Positions 1-10,262 of a stretch of 17,714 nt of DNA are shown here, in pieces. Both the position numbers and the translations under genes were made by a program. Each line of letters opens with the position of its first letter. The stretch's first letter is position 1. The notes under the pieces were generated by a model. The model did no database searches. It saw only the letters and a list, made by a program, of their open reading frames with translations, and had not been told where the DNA came from. This DNA is from Hyphochytrium catenoides (taxonomy: Eukaryota > Sar > Hyphochytriomycetes > Hyphochytriales > Hyphochytriaceae). The stretch spans positions 1 to 17,714 of the forward strand of contig FLMG01002636.1 in assembly GCA_900088475.1 (NCBI GenBank). The letters run 5' to 3'.

Positions 1-40
1 AGAGACAAGACAGAGAGAAAGAGAGAGAGGATGCTGATAC

Positions 41-578
41 CTATGAAGGTGATGTCGCTGAGCAGCTCATTGTTCACAAAGCCTTTCATATCGTTGATGA
101 TCGAGCTCGGCGGGATCTCGTACTCCTAAGGAAGGACAAAGAGTATGGAATAGTCGGAGGAGAGACATTGACATTGAGAGTTAGACACTGAGACGTTGAG
201 CATAGAGATGAACAAGGAGAGAGGAAAAGAGAGAGACACACAGACGGAGAAGGACGGACAGACAGAGGCGCACAGAGAGAGACACAAACAAAAGAAGGTG
301 AATGGGGAACGAGCAGGGAGAGGAAGACAACAGAAAATAAAGCCACAGGGAGAGGAGAGAGAGAGAGACACTGGCGCCGTACATGAGGATCTCCTCCGAA
401 GTTTAGCTCCTGGAAATCATTCAGTCGGTTGGATCCATCGTAGCCGCCAAAGATAAAGAGAGAATCCTGGACAAAATGAAAAGTTAAAACGAGAGAAGGA
501 AAAAAAAACGAGAGATTTAAGGGGCTTCAGTGGCCAATATCTCCACCACTTGGACGGTGGTAACGAGTCTGCTACCCT

Positions 579-630
<52 letters not shown>

Positions 631-2236
631 GCTCTCTCCCTGTCTCTGTCCGTACCTGATAGACGCAGCCAGTGTGACAGAAGCGCTGAGCAGGAAGGGT
701 GCCGTGAGTCTGGACCTGCCGCCACTTGGGAGGATCTGCAACACAGCAGCGGGCAGGAGAGGCCAGTTAGTGTGACGCAGCAGAAGAGAGAGAGAGAGAA
801 AGTAAGAAAGAGCTTACGCTGGGGAGATAAATGAAAAGTGAGAAGTGAGAGGAAGGATCTCAAAGAGAGACAGACAGAAAGACAGAAAGACAGAGAAAGA
901 AGAGAAAAGCAAAAAACTGAAACAGAGAGAGAGAGAGAAGGAGAGATAAACAAAAAAGAGAAACAAATAAAAGGAAAGAGAAACAGAGAGGGATGATGTA
1001 AGCTCTAACTCAGAGAGGAAGTACAGATCCCCGCTTTGAGGAAAGCACGGAAGAGAGAGAGCGCATCCTCGTGTCTTACTTTCTTTGAGTCTGAGCTCGT
1101 AAAGATCATTCATCGCCGTCCCTGTGGACCCGCCGAAGACAAACATCGAGGCTCCGTGCACGACTGCCACGTGGGAGTCGCGAGGGATCGGAGCCAGGCC
1201 GCCAGCTTCCAGAGGAGACCACGTCTTGGACTCTAATGTCCAACACGGAGAAGAGCGAGCGAAGCGAGAGAGAGAGAGAGAGAGAAAGAGGGAGAGAGAG
1301 AGAGAGAAAGAGAGGGAGAGAGAGAAAGTGAAGGAAAGAGAGGGATTAAAAGGGAGCAGGAAAGAGAGCGAGAGAGGGAGAGCAAGGAAGCAAAAAGGTC
1401 AGAGAAAAGTTTTATGGCAACGTAAGTAGAGTACAATTGAGAGGCAAGTGTAATAGCCCCAATCACTGTCCAAAAGAAAGAGAACAGAGGGAGAGACTCT
1501 TGCTGGGTGGGAAGGAGGAAGAGGAAAACTACGGACCGAAGTTAAAAAGGTGCACGTCATTCAGATGCCTGGACCCGTCATGGCCGCCAAAGAGGACCAT
1601 GTGGGAACCACTTACAACGCAGGAAGCACGATACCTGTGTAGAGAGAGAGAGAGAGTGTGTGAGAGGAAGGCAAAGAGAGAAAGGAAACGCAGAGGGAGA
1701 GATGTAGAAACAGTTTTGAAGCAGAGGGAGAGACACGCTGAGGCACACAAAGAAAGAAGAGAGAGAATAAGCCCTCTCTTAGCATTTTATGGTGGTCTAT
1801 CTCCCGATCGGGTCTGGATGCTTCACCAGCCCTAGCCTCCCAGTTGCTATCACCCTCGGCCGTGGCAAACCACTATTTGCAGCCCCTCCATGCTGTGCTT
1901 ATCTCGTCTTCTCTCTCTCTCTTATCTCTCTTTTCTCTCCTCTCTCTCTACAGCTCCTCTCACCTGGCTCGAGGAGGACGACCGACGGCATTTACAATCT
2001 TCCAGGTAGAAGTGTCTACAGCAGGCAAGGGACGAGTCAGAGAAAGGGCAGAAGAGCAACGAAAGAGATGAAAAGAAGGGAAACGGAGAAAAGGAGAGAT
2101 AGAATCTGAGAGAATAGACGAGGGCGTTTGAAGAGAGAATAGCTGTGGCAGAAGTCCTAAAGAAAATAATGAGAGACATAATTCGGGATGGGGCCGCCAG
2201 CAATAGAGAAGAAACCTTAATAGAGAAAGAGACAGA

Positions 2237-2267
<31 letters not shown>

Positions 2268-4009
2268 GGAGAGAGAGAGAGGAGAGTTAGAGACAGAAGA
2301 GGAGGGAGAGGGATGAACGGATTCATTCTCAATCTGTCTCTTGCTCACCGAAATTGAATTCATGGAAATCATTCCTGTAGGAGCCGTCATAGCCGCCGAA
2401 GCAGAAGAAAGAACGGCCTGACAGGGCAAAAGAAAGGAAAGTCGATGTGAGGAGACAATATTTCCTTTCCTTTCAGTCCAGAAGAGTGATAAAAGGGTTC
2501 CAGGAAGCCAGAGTGGGAGGAACAGCTGAGAAAGAGAGAGAAGCTAGGAGAGAGGGGGCCGAGAAAGAGCAACTTGTCACAGGCGGCAGGTCAGCGAGCC
2601 AGAATGAAAAGCAAAGTCGGTCAGGCATAGAACATGGAAGTAAAAGAGGAAACAGAGCAAGAAGAAGAGAGAGAGAGGACCGGTTCAGTAGCGAGAGAAG
2701 AGAGGAAGAGAGACAGTCGAAGAAGAGAGAGTGAGAGGGCCGGTTCACTAGCGAGAGAAGAGAGGAAGAGAGACAGTCGAAGAAGCGAGAGTGAGAGGGC
2801 CGGTTCAGTAGCGGGACAAGAGAGAAAGGGAGACAGAGTCAGGAAAGACGGAGAAGCGTTCGGGTCCTTATCTCTAACGATCCTTACCAAAAATGACTGC
2901 GGCATGGCTGTGCCGAGCACTGGGCGTCTGCCCTCCCAGAACCGTGACCACGGACCATTGCATGCGATCTGAGGGAGGAAAGCAACACAGAGGAGAAAAG
3001 TGAGGAGAGAATGAGCAAGTGAAATACGCGAGGGGACTGCGCAGATATCCGATGTGGAGGAGAAATAACGACGGTGCGCTTGAGAAAGCCAACTTCGAGA
3101 GAGAGAGAAAGAATAAAAGGCGCCAAGATTAACTTCCGCCAGAGAAGCGCTAATTAGCAAGCAGAGAGAGAGAGAGAGATCACTCATCAAGAAGCGGCTC
3201 AATGGAGAGGGGAAAATGCGGGGGAAAGAGAGTAGACGCATGTTGAAAGCAGGGATGCACTCTCCACGTGGACAAGGGCAAGGGGGAGACTAGGAGAGAA
3301 TGGGGAAGCGAAAGGAGTTTGAAAAAAGAGCTCATGAGATGAAGTGAGACAATAAAGAGGATAGACACAGAGAAAATGGGGGGAAACGGGAAAAGAGACA
3401 CACACAGAGAGAGAGACAGAGAGAGAGAGACAGAGAGACAGAAAGAGAAAACAGGCGAGGTGAAGAGGGAGAGACGAGAGAGTGAAACATGGTACCAAAG
3501 CTGAACTCGTAGAAGTCGTTGACTCTGCAGGTCCCGTCGAACCCCGCGAACACGAAGAAAGAGTTTTCAAAGACAAAGGCTACGTGACGGTCCCGAGGCG
3601 TGGGAACCTTCCCTGCGCTGGGCATCACGGACCAGCTCTGCGTCTCTGTGAGTGTGTAAGAGAGACGCGCGCGCGAGAGAGAGAGAGAGGAATGAGAGAG
3701 AGAGAATGAGAGAGAGAATGAGAGTCGGGTATGTGAGTGAAAGGTGGGGAAAAGAGAGCAATTAGGCTGGACAGGTACTACTTAGCAAGAGGGAACAGGG
3801 AAGGAGACGAGCTCCTTACATAACAAGTAAGAAGAGAGAGACTAAGCAGGGAGAAAGGTGAGAAAGAGAGAGGAGCACAGCTAGAGTAATGCGAGAGAGC
3901 AGGAGAAAAGTCCACTGCATGAGACTCGTTTGCCTTACTGATGTTGAAGGAGTAGAAGTCATTAAGGCGGTTGGAGCCATCGTAACCTGCGCAAGAGAGA
4001 CGGAGAGAA

Positions 4010-4052
<43 letters not shown>

Positions 4053-4607
4053 AGAGAGTACTCGTAAGGCCAGGGAAGAAGGAGCCCTCAGGTGTAAGGA
4101 ATAGTGAAAAGTCGGAAAGATTGACCAAAAGACCAGACAAGTATAGCTGAAAAAGAGAGGAAAAGAGGTAAAAGAAGGGAGAGAGGACGAGGAGAGACAG
4201 AAAGAGAGGGACAGAGATGGGGAGGGAAGAAGGAAAGGTTGAGGATGACGGAAAGGGTACATCTCTTCTTTAAGACAAATAAGAGACCGTGCGCAGCCAG
4301 AGGAGAGAGGAAGAGTGAAGGGGGGAGAGAAAGAGTAATTAAAGAGAGACGGAGTGGGGAATATACCTCCGAAGATATAAATGTTATCCCCATGAACTGC
4401 CGCTGTGTGCAGCGACCGCTGGCAGGGCGGCGGGGCTTTCTCTCTTTCCCTCTCTCCCTCTGTCCCCACCTCCGCGATCTGCTTCCAGGTCCACTGACTG
4501 CGCCGGTGACGGAAGGAGCGGCTGCGCACTTCCTCGAGAACACCTCCAGCCTCCCCTCCAGCGCCTTCCTGAGCCACTGACAGCGAGTCGAGGGCACGCA
4601 GGCTCAT
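41..4607 (-). CDS. Kelch-BTB protein (LZTR1-like order), 11 exons, 3' end beyond window
   Basis: Spliced minus-strand gene; exons in transcript order: 4607-4367, 3986-3939, 3645-3496, 2968-2888, 2417-2349, 2015-1964, 1634-1537, 1232-1080, 735-656, 466-383, 125-41. Every intron is GT...AG and the phases join without a stop, giving about 380 residues before the left edge. The product has six Kelch blades, each with a Trp near the start, an R..H/S motif, a (F/V)(G/A)G(Y/F/H)DG-type strand and an ND(F/V/L)-type strand. Blade 5 has FGGSTG instead of GGYDG. The last exon reads into a BTB/POZ start (NNELLSDITFI). Kelch propellers bind partners, and Kelch-then-BTB proteins such as LZTR1 act as cullin-3 substrate adaptors; that role is inferred. 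The ATG at 4607 opens a frame that reaches blade 1 directly. Introns are 130-420 bp and TC-rich in the sense direction. The RNA end, the rest of BTB and any BACK domain lie outside. The fold is secure; individual splice sites were read by eye. Confidence 0.86.
580..628. repeat. (TC)n microsatellite in Kelch gene intron
   Basis: An almost pure run of TC dinucleotides on the plus strand, just downstream in transcription of the exon at 735-656. Unlike most of this gene's intron sequence, it is TC on the plus strand, so it reads GA in the transcript. Length polymorphism or assembly uncertainty is likely here. Confidence 0.85.
1260..1384. repeat. GA-rich low-complexity intron block
   Basis: Nearly uninterrupted GA/GAAA/GGGA dinucleotide sequence on the plus strand, lying in the intron between the Kelch exons at 1634-1537 and 1232-1080. 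In the transcript it is a long CU-rich tract upstream of the acceptor near 1233, so it may serve as an extended polypyrimidine tract. Reading frames across it (Arg-Glu or Ser-Leu repeats) are artefacts of composition. Confidence 0.8.
2670..2845. repeat. 60-bp tandem repeat (minisatellite), about 2.8 copies, intronic
   Basis: The word CGGTTCA(G/C)TAGCG starts at 2681, 2741 and 2801, exactly 60 bp apart. The segments between are nearly identical: they share AGAGGAAGAGAGACAGTCGA and then GTGAGAGGGC. The third copy decays after about 40 bp. The array lies in the intron between the Kelch exons at 2968-2888 and 2417-2349. Because 60 is a multiple of three, open frames run through it on both strands, but they carry no Kelch motif and I take them as non-coding. 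Confidence 0.85.
4014..4058. repeat. (GA)n microsatellite in first Kelch intron
   Basis: A run of GA dinucleotides that reads CU-rich in the Kelch transcript and ends about 30 nt upstream of the acceptor AG at 3987-3988, where a polypyrimidine tract is expected. Confidence 0.8.
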
Positions 4608-5706
4608 CTTCTTCTCTCTGTCAGTGTCTCTCCCTTCCTTTAGGCTTACTTCTCTGGGTCTCTCTCCCTCGGTCTCTCGGTCTCTTGCTGCCTCTATGTT
4701 GTCTCGCCTCTCTCGTCGTCCGCCGCTCTTCTGCCCTTCTGCGATCCGCTGCTTCTTCTCTGTCGGGCCCTCAGTTGGTGAGGGAGCTGCGGTCTAGGAA
4801 GGGAGAGACGCAGAAAGTTGGGGGGCGAGGAGCCAGGGCGACAGAGCATGAGGGAGGAGGGAGGCGACAGAGAGACATACAGAAAGAGAGAGGGAGGGAG
4901 AGAGAGAGAGAGAGGACAAGGAGTAAGGCAGTGAGCAAGCGTCAGAAAAGAGAACAGGCTTCAACCAGAAATCTGCACACTGCACAGAGGGCATGGGGCC
5001 TCTCTATCCATATTCGGAATATAGCCCACAAATTGTCGAAATATTACTGTACGGGGGTAACTATTTCTGAGCGAGGGAGAAGAGAGAAGAGAGAGAGAGG
5101 GAGAGAGAGAGAGAGAGGGAGAGACAGAGAGAGAGAGAGANAGAGAGAGAGAGACGAGGAGCAGACAGACCTTCGACCGAGATGAGGCACAAGAAAGGGG
5201 AGGGAGAGGAAGAGAGGTGGATAAAGAGAGAGAGCGCCTCAAGTGGTGAAGTAGCTTCTCAGACTGGGATCCTACGTCGCAACAGGAAGGGAGAAGGGAG
5301 CGCTGAGCAGGGAGAGAGAGATGCGGGACAGAGACCGCTTCCCAGGACACCAGACCTCTCAAAGACACGTTCTCCTGGTGCAAGCAACATCATAGAGCGA
5401 GCAAGAAGCATATACACTGAGGGCAAGAGAAAGAGGGAGACGGAGGGAGTTTGAGAGAGGAAGAGAGAGAAACGAGAGAGAGAGAGAGAGAGAGGGGCCC
5501 GGCCTGGGGAAATGGTGCAACAGTTTGGATCTGAGAGGAGGAGCTCAAGCGCCTTGGCGCCTAAGGGCGGCGTCTGGCTCTGTACAGGAAGATAAAGAGG
5601 AGAAAGAGGCAAGATTTTCTCCAGCTCCACGCCGCTGGCGGTGTTTCCTTGTTTCTTCTCTCTCTCCTCATCCGTCTCTCCCCTCTCCAGTCCATACAGA
5701 GGTTCT
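4608..5706. promoter_or_regulatory. Divergent intergenic region between the Kelch and TPR-like genes
   Basis: This 1.1 kb separates the two divergent start codons and must contain both upstream regions unless an unseen 5' exon exists. The part next to the Kelch start (4608-4760) is TC-rich on the plus strand, and 4780-5520 is GA-rich, so the purine strand switches near 4770. Around 5000-5070 there is a short AT-richer island of ordinary complexity. I saw no convincing TATA box. A TC-rich stretch at 5640-5700 precedes the TPR-like start and includes CTCTCCAG at about 5683-5690, which could be a splice acceptor of an unseen 5' exon. No protein-coding gene is recognisable here. Confidence 0.5.
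5071..5160. repeat. GA-rich microsatellite with an ambiguous base
   Basis: A 90-bp GA-rich tract between the divergent genes. It contains the only unresolved base of the window, n at 5141, which suggests the tract length or consensus was uncertain in assembly. Confidence 0.85.
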
Positions 5707-7944
5707 ATGGCGGCGCTGCTGCTACCTCGTCCATCACTTGGAAGAGAGAGACAGTCTCTCGTGTCTCTTGTCTTTCTTCTCTCCTTCCAAGCGCTTTTCT
5801 CTCTGCTTCCTCTAGTGGCCAGCGGGATAGAGGGAGACAGGTCTCTCTCTTCTTCTTCTTCTTCTTTCTATCCTGAGCGTACAATCCCTCTCTATGGCCG
5901 GCGACTGGGAAATCTCAGCCTTAACATTAGCGAGTCGTTTCTCTCTCTCTCTCTCCCTCCTTCTGCTCAACAGTTCTTCGACCAAGGACTGAATTTCCTG
6001 GTCGTTGAAGATTATGGCCGAGCCTTTCTCTCCTTCAAGCAAGCGACAGAGGAAGGAGAGATGGTTGATGAAGGAGACAAGCAGAAGGGAAGAAAGAGAG
6101 AGTGTGCGCTCTGCTACTGGGGTCAAGCTCTCTCTCTCCTGCGCAAGGCAAGAGACTCCTGGCAGAAAGTCTCTTATCTTCGGACCTGGAGAGCTGCACA
6201 GACCGCGGTCACGCTTCTCCATCAGCAGCAGCAGGAGAGAGAGAAACATGGAGAAAAGAGAGAGAGCGCCTCTGTTTCTTTCTCTCTCTTTTTGGAGCTT
6301 GCTCGCGCTCTGGCTGACTCCTTACCTCCAACCCTAGGAGAATATCTCAGAGAGAGAGAAAGCCTTTCCACCAGCGCAGCAGAGAGACTATGGAATCTGA
6401 CCCGCGCCGGAGAGGGAGAGCGATCCGCGTCCCTGTTATGGCTGACAGCAGAGGCGCAGCTGTATGCGACCGCAGACCGAAGCAGTTTCTATCAGGAAGG
6501 AAAGAGAGAGGCAAATAATTCGTCTTCTACCTCTCTTTCTCCCGCGGGCGAGCGCTTTCAGCAAGTCCTGAAGAGAGCCTTGGAGCTGGAGCCGACCCAC
6601 CTGGGCGCTCAAACCCTAAGCTTTGCCCTTTGGGAGGCGGGCGCGGACCGCAGTCTCTGTGGCTCGAGCTCTCCTCCTCTCTGGCTCAAGGGAGAGAGCG
6701 AGGAAGAGGGAGACGGTGAAGGAGATAACTCCTCGTTCCGCCTCTCGCTGCTGCTTGCTCTGAGGGCGCACCACGCCTGCAGCCGCGTGGGGGAGGCGCT
6801 GAAGCTGTCAAGGTCTCTCCTCCGCACAGGAAACTCATTGCCTCTGCCTCTTCCTCTTCTTTTTCTTCGGTCTTACTTGTACAACCTGCGCCTTGCGGGG
6901 GATCCCCTGGCAGGGACAGTGGCCATGCAGCTCATCACGCACTGTCTGCCCATCGCAACCGAGAGAGAAGGAGAATGGCAGGTTGAGCTCTTTCTTTCGG
7001 AGGGGTTCCTCACCTATCATCTCTATGGAAAGTACCAAGAGCTATCTGACCCTGGTCTCCTCCTCTCCTGGGGCGCGGACGATTTTCCCTTTCTTAACTC
7101 TGTCCTTCGCTTCGGTCGAGGGATGGCTGCGGTGTATTGGAAGAGATATGAGGATGCTGAAAGAGAATTGGAGGAGATGAGTCTCTCTCTTTCCTTTCTC
7201 TCCTCCTCTCCTTCTCGTCAAGCCATCTATCAACCTTTTCCAGCTGCTGAAGTCTTAAACATTCTCTCGCAGCAACTGTCCGCGACAATCGTAATGGGAA
7301 AGGCTCCTCCTGCTCCTAGCGCGCAGCCAAACTATGAACCAGCTCTTACTCTGCTGCACAATGTAAGAGAGAGAGCCAAGAGCCTCCCCTTTCGCGCATC
7401 CCCTCTCCTCTGGTTTCCCTTTGATAACGTCTACGGCGCGGCGCTGGTACAGGCAAAGAAGTTTGAGAAAGCAAAGAAAGTGTATGAGGAGCGACTCTCT
7501 CTCTCTCCGGCTGACGGCTGGGCCCTTTATGGGTTGTTTACAGTGAAGAAGGCACTAAGAGAGGAAGACGCAGACGAATGGAAAGCACGCTTCTCTCTTT
7601 TATGGAGAGGAGACACAGAGCCGAGCGACTCCTCGGTGCTCAAGAGATACGGGAGCAGAGGCTCAGGAGGGGAGAGAGGGACGGCCCCAGACCCTCAAGC
7701 GGTCTTTGTGGCGGTAACAGCGGCTTGCTTCGCGGCCGCAGCCATTGGATACAATCTCTTCCGAATCAGGCAAGAGACAATCCAGAGGAGAGAGAGGGAG
7801 AGAGGAGGGGAGAGAAGACAACCTGTACCTGTGGCAGCGGAAGAGAGGAATGGAGAAGAAGAGAGGAGAGAGCAGCAGGGTCGGAGCGGGATACATAGGA
7901 CTTTATACGAGAGAGTAGGGCTGATAGACTCCACCAGGGCTTAG
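5707..7944 (+). CDS. TPR-like repeat protein with signal peptide and C-terminal transmembrane helix
   Basis: An uninterrupted 745-codon frame. I start it at the ATG at 5707; the frame stays open upstream to a GTG at 5641, but GTG is an unlikely eukaryotic start. Residues 1-40 look like a signal peptide: an Arg-containing n-region, then a hydrophobic stretch at about 18-38. Residues about 91-145 pair FDQGLNFL with CALCYWGQAL, as in bacterial TPR proteins with an 'F..GL ... AYWG.A' start. Further TPR-like helices lie near 289-311 and 578-610 (KKFEKAKKVYEE then GWALYGL). A transmembrane segment spans about 665-685, followed by a 60-residue Arg/Glu-rich tail. The implied topology is a lumenal or extracellular helical domain with a cytosolic tail. 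Several N-x-S/T sequons fit a secretory route. TPRs mediate protein binding; the partner is unknown. Many Ser/Leu and Arg/Glu codons fall in TCTC/GAGA runs. A 5' exon cannot be excluded. Confidence 0.8.
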   Translation: MAALLLPRPSLGRERQSLVSLVFLLSFQALFSLLPLVASGIEGDRSLSSSSSSFYPERTIPLYGRRLGNLSLNISESFLSLSLPPSAQQFFDQGLNFLVVEDYGRAFLSFKQATEEGEMVDEGDKQKGRKRECALCYWGQALSLLRKARDSWQKVSYLRTWRAAQTAVTLLHQQQQEREKHGEKRESASVSFSLFLELARALADSLPPTLGEYLRERESLSTSAAERLWNLTRAGEGERSASLLWLTAEAQLYATADRSSFYQEGKREANNSSSTSLSPAGERFQQVLKRALELEPTHLGAQTLSFALWEAGADRSLCGSSSPPLWLKGESEEEGDGEGDNSSFRLSLLLALRAHHACSRVGEALKLSRSLLRTGNSLPLPLPLLFLRSYLYNLRLAGDPLAGTVAMQLITHCLPIATEREGEWQVELFLSEGFLTYHLYGKYQELSDPGLLLSWGADDFPFLNSVLRFGRGMAAVYWKRYEDAERELEEMSLSLSFLSSSPSRQAIYQPFPAAEVLNILSQQLSATIVMGKAPPAPSAQPNYEPALTLLHNVRERAKSLPFRASPLLWFPFDNVYGAALVQAKKFEKAKKVYEERLSLSPADGWALYGLFTVKKALREEDADEWKARFSLLWRGDTEPSDSSVLKRYGSRGSGGERGTAPDPQAVFVAVTAACFAAAAIGYNLFRIRQETIQRRERERGGERRQPVPVAAEERNGEEERREQQGRSGIHRTLYERVGLIDSTRA

Positions 7945-10262
7945 AGAACAGCGAGGGAAGTCGCAAGACGAAGGGAAGCTTCTCCTGTCGGTAACTACTG
8001 AACTCGTTAGCAGACAGTCAAAGAGCTAGATCAACGAACAAAGACCAAAGAACGGGATAAAGACGCCTGATGTTAGCGCTAGAGATAGCTCCGACATCCG
8101 GAAGAGATGAGTATTAGAAGGCGCCAAGACAGCTATCCTAAGCCTGTCTCCCTGGATATCATATGTCACCTGGTCAGAGGATACTCGGATGCCAAGCTAA
8201 TGATATTGTGGGCCTAGACGACGGCCAGCGGACTGCGAAAGTGCGGCATCCTTGCGCAAGTTTGAGGAGTGCCGTCTTCCTAGCATCTCTTCTTGCAGGA
8301 AGACGAAAACGGGACATCCACCACCACTGTCAAGGTCCCTTGCTCTGTTGGCCCATAGATAATAACAGTACAAGGACCTATTGTATGTACTTCTTTTGCT
8401 ACTTTGTAGATTGTGAGAGGTTGATCTCTTGCTGCAGAGAAAGGGACGAGGAAAGAAGGGCACACATAACCGATGGAGGAAGCCACAAAGCCAATAGGTT
8501 TATCATATGGTAGCGTACAATGAACATAGAGGCCGGCTGCTTGCCTTCTCACTGGTTACCATTCAGACCCATCATCGCTCCATCTACTAGACCCCTGCAG
8601 CAGGTAGTTTGGCCCAGGAAAGCTAGGTTTAGCTGACAGGCTGCTGACGATGGAGGAGTGCCTGCCAGTACTTCTAAATGATGGAGGCGGCGACGACGGG
8701 CGGTACGCTTCTTGACGCTCTGTCTCCCGCATTCTTCTTGATCCCCCATTGGTGACCCCATTGATGACCTTAATCCTGTATGATCTTGCTGCCGAATAAT
8801 GCACCGGCTAGGACCTAGCAAGAGAAAGGAGCAGAGGCGTAGCAGGTGCAGCGGTATACGGACTCTCGGACGGGAAGATAAGGTCTTCACTCCTCACTCA
8901 GGGGTCCCGCTCTATCTCTTATTGTTAATAAGCAGCTGATGGAAAGCCCAGCGCGAACCCCTAGCTCTTCCCTTCCTCCTCCTATTTATTATCGAAGCCG
9001 TCTACTTCTCGCTCCTTCTTCTTCTCTTCTCCACCTGCTGGGGTGGTCTCAGCTCTTGTGTCTCTGTTAGATCTCAGCCAGCCAGAGCCAGAGAGCCTTG
9101 GTTGTTGCTCCTTAGGAGTCAGTCATCCAGCTCAAAACAGAACCTGCAGGAAGACTGAGAGAGAGACAGAAGAAGAGACAGAGCGCCTCAAAGCAAACCA
9201 AGGAGGCCGCTAACGGCAGCTCTGCCTCTGGTGGCCCTTGAGCTGTTAGGAGCTCTCCCTGACCATGGGTCGGAGCCTCTCCCCCCTTGTTTATTAGAGA
9301 AGGAGGTATCGCCGCAGCGGCAGAGGGAGGAAGAATCAAAGCTAAGTAACGTCTAGGGAGCTCGACCAGAATTGGTTACAGCCTAAAGGGCACGCCACTC
9401 AAAGCCAAGGAGATGATGCGCTGCTTTTGGGCTGTCCAGGCCCTGTCTCGACCTTGATAATACTTCTGCATCATGGTCCGTAACTGCTGTCAGGCGCCCA
9501 CAGTCTTCGTTGTTGGACCAAGTGCACGGAGGAGAGTGCTGCGCAGAGCGATCATGGTATCCTGTCCCAGAAGGTTACTGACTGTGGTCAATGTCCTCCT
9601 GCCGTCCTTCCTTCCTTCCTTTCTACTTTCACTGGGGCCACGGCTGCGGGCCTTATTCCCCACGAAGAGTCGTCTTCTTCCCTTTTGTGTCGTGTCGTCT
9701 GTAACGGACCCTCCGACCGCCTCTTCTTCGAGCCCATACACCTACTGCTGCTTGGGCAGACCTGTACTCCTCCCTCTTCTGTTGACTACTCATCACCATC
9801 ATCCGAGAGAAAACCTCTATATTGACCCTATCTATGCTAGGCACTATTTCTCCCGAGCAGTCAGGGGAGATGAGAAGATGCTTCCGCGGGATACGCCGCC
9901 GGGCCCACACCCGGCTCGTGCCGTGCTATGCCGTGCTGCTGCTGCTACAGAGGAGCTGTTACACCGCCCACCTGCTGGCACTGCAGAGATTGAAGAATCA
10001 TTCAGCTCAGCTCCTTGCTAAGACCGCAGTTCGCGGAAAGTCCCAGGCTTCCTTTTGTTGTGGCAGCGAGCCACTGCACTACCGTCGTCAGTTGATCTTT
10101 GATTAAGCACTTTCTTGTATCGACAGCTTGGTCGTCTTCTCACTGGTGAACAGCTAATCAAGCAGCAGCTCGCTTACCATTTGAGAAGAGGAGCGGAAGC
10201 TTAGTAGAGCTCCTTTTGTCAGAGCGAGCGCCTCGTCTTGCTGCTGTGTCAACGCTGTCATT
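7945..10262. other. Gene-free interval, no recognisable feature
   Basis: This 2.3-kb stretch separates the stop of the TPR-like gene from the start of the 7TM-RGS gene. The GA/TC low complexity ends at its left edge. It has several open frames of 80-180 codons on both strands (for example 8556-8804 and 8280-8552 on minus, 9473-10021 on plus), but none shows a domain, coherent splice pattern or clear start context. It should include the 3' UTR of the first gene and the promoter and 5' UTR of the second. Short CT-rich stretches at 8990-9030 and 9597-9635 are the only low-complexity parts. An unrecognised exon-split gene here remains possible. Confidence 0.5.

Noticed and set aside
417-953. Minus-strand 178-codon open frame
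   Set aside because: Mostly TC-repeat translation (Ser/Leu/Phe). The true coding in this area is the exons at 656-735 and 383-466, which fit the Kelch pattern with splice sites.
2670-2845. CRISPR-like array
   Set aside because: It is a continuous 60-bp tandem repeat without unique spacers, in a eukaryotic intron.
2621-3241. Minus-strand 206-codon open frame with repeated Ser/Leu-rich 20-residue units
   Set aside because: It is the product of the 60-bp intronic minisatellite and TC-rich sequence. The Kelch exon at 2888-2968 lies across it in another frame.
5641-5706. Extension of the TPR-like protein to an upstream GTG
   Set aside because: GTG initiation is improbable in a nuclear gene, and the ATG at 5707 places a signal peptide right at the N-terminus.
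8280-8890. Overlapping minus-strand open frames ending near 8280 and 8556
   Set aside because: One has a Ser/Pro-rich end that could be a final exon, but it starts at GTG with a stop just upstream and matches nothing I recognise; not enough to call a gene.
9473-10021. Plus-strand 182-codon open frame between the genes
   Set aside because: No domain, odd composition, poor start context and no sign of splicing to a neighbour; it could be chance in GC-rich sequence.
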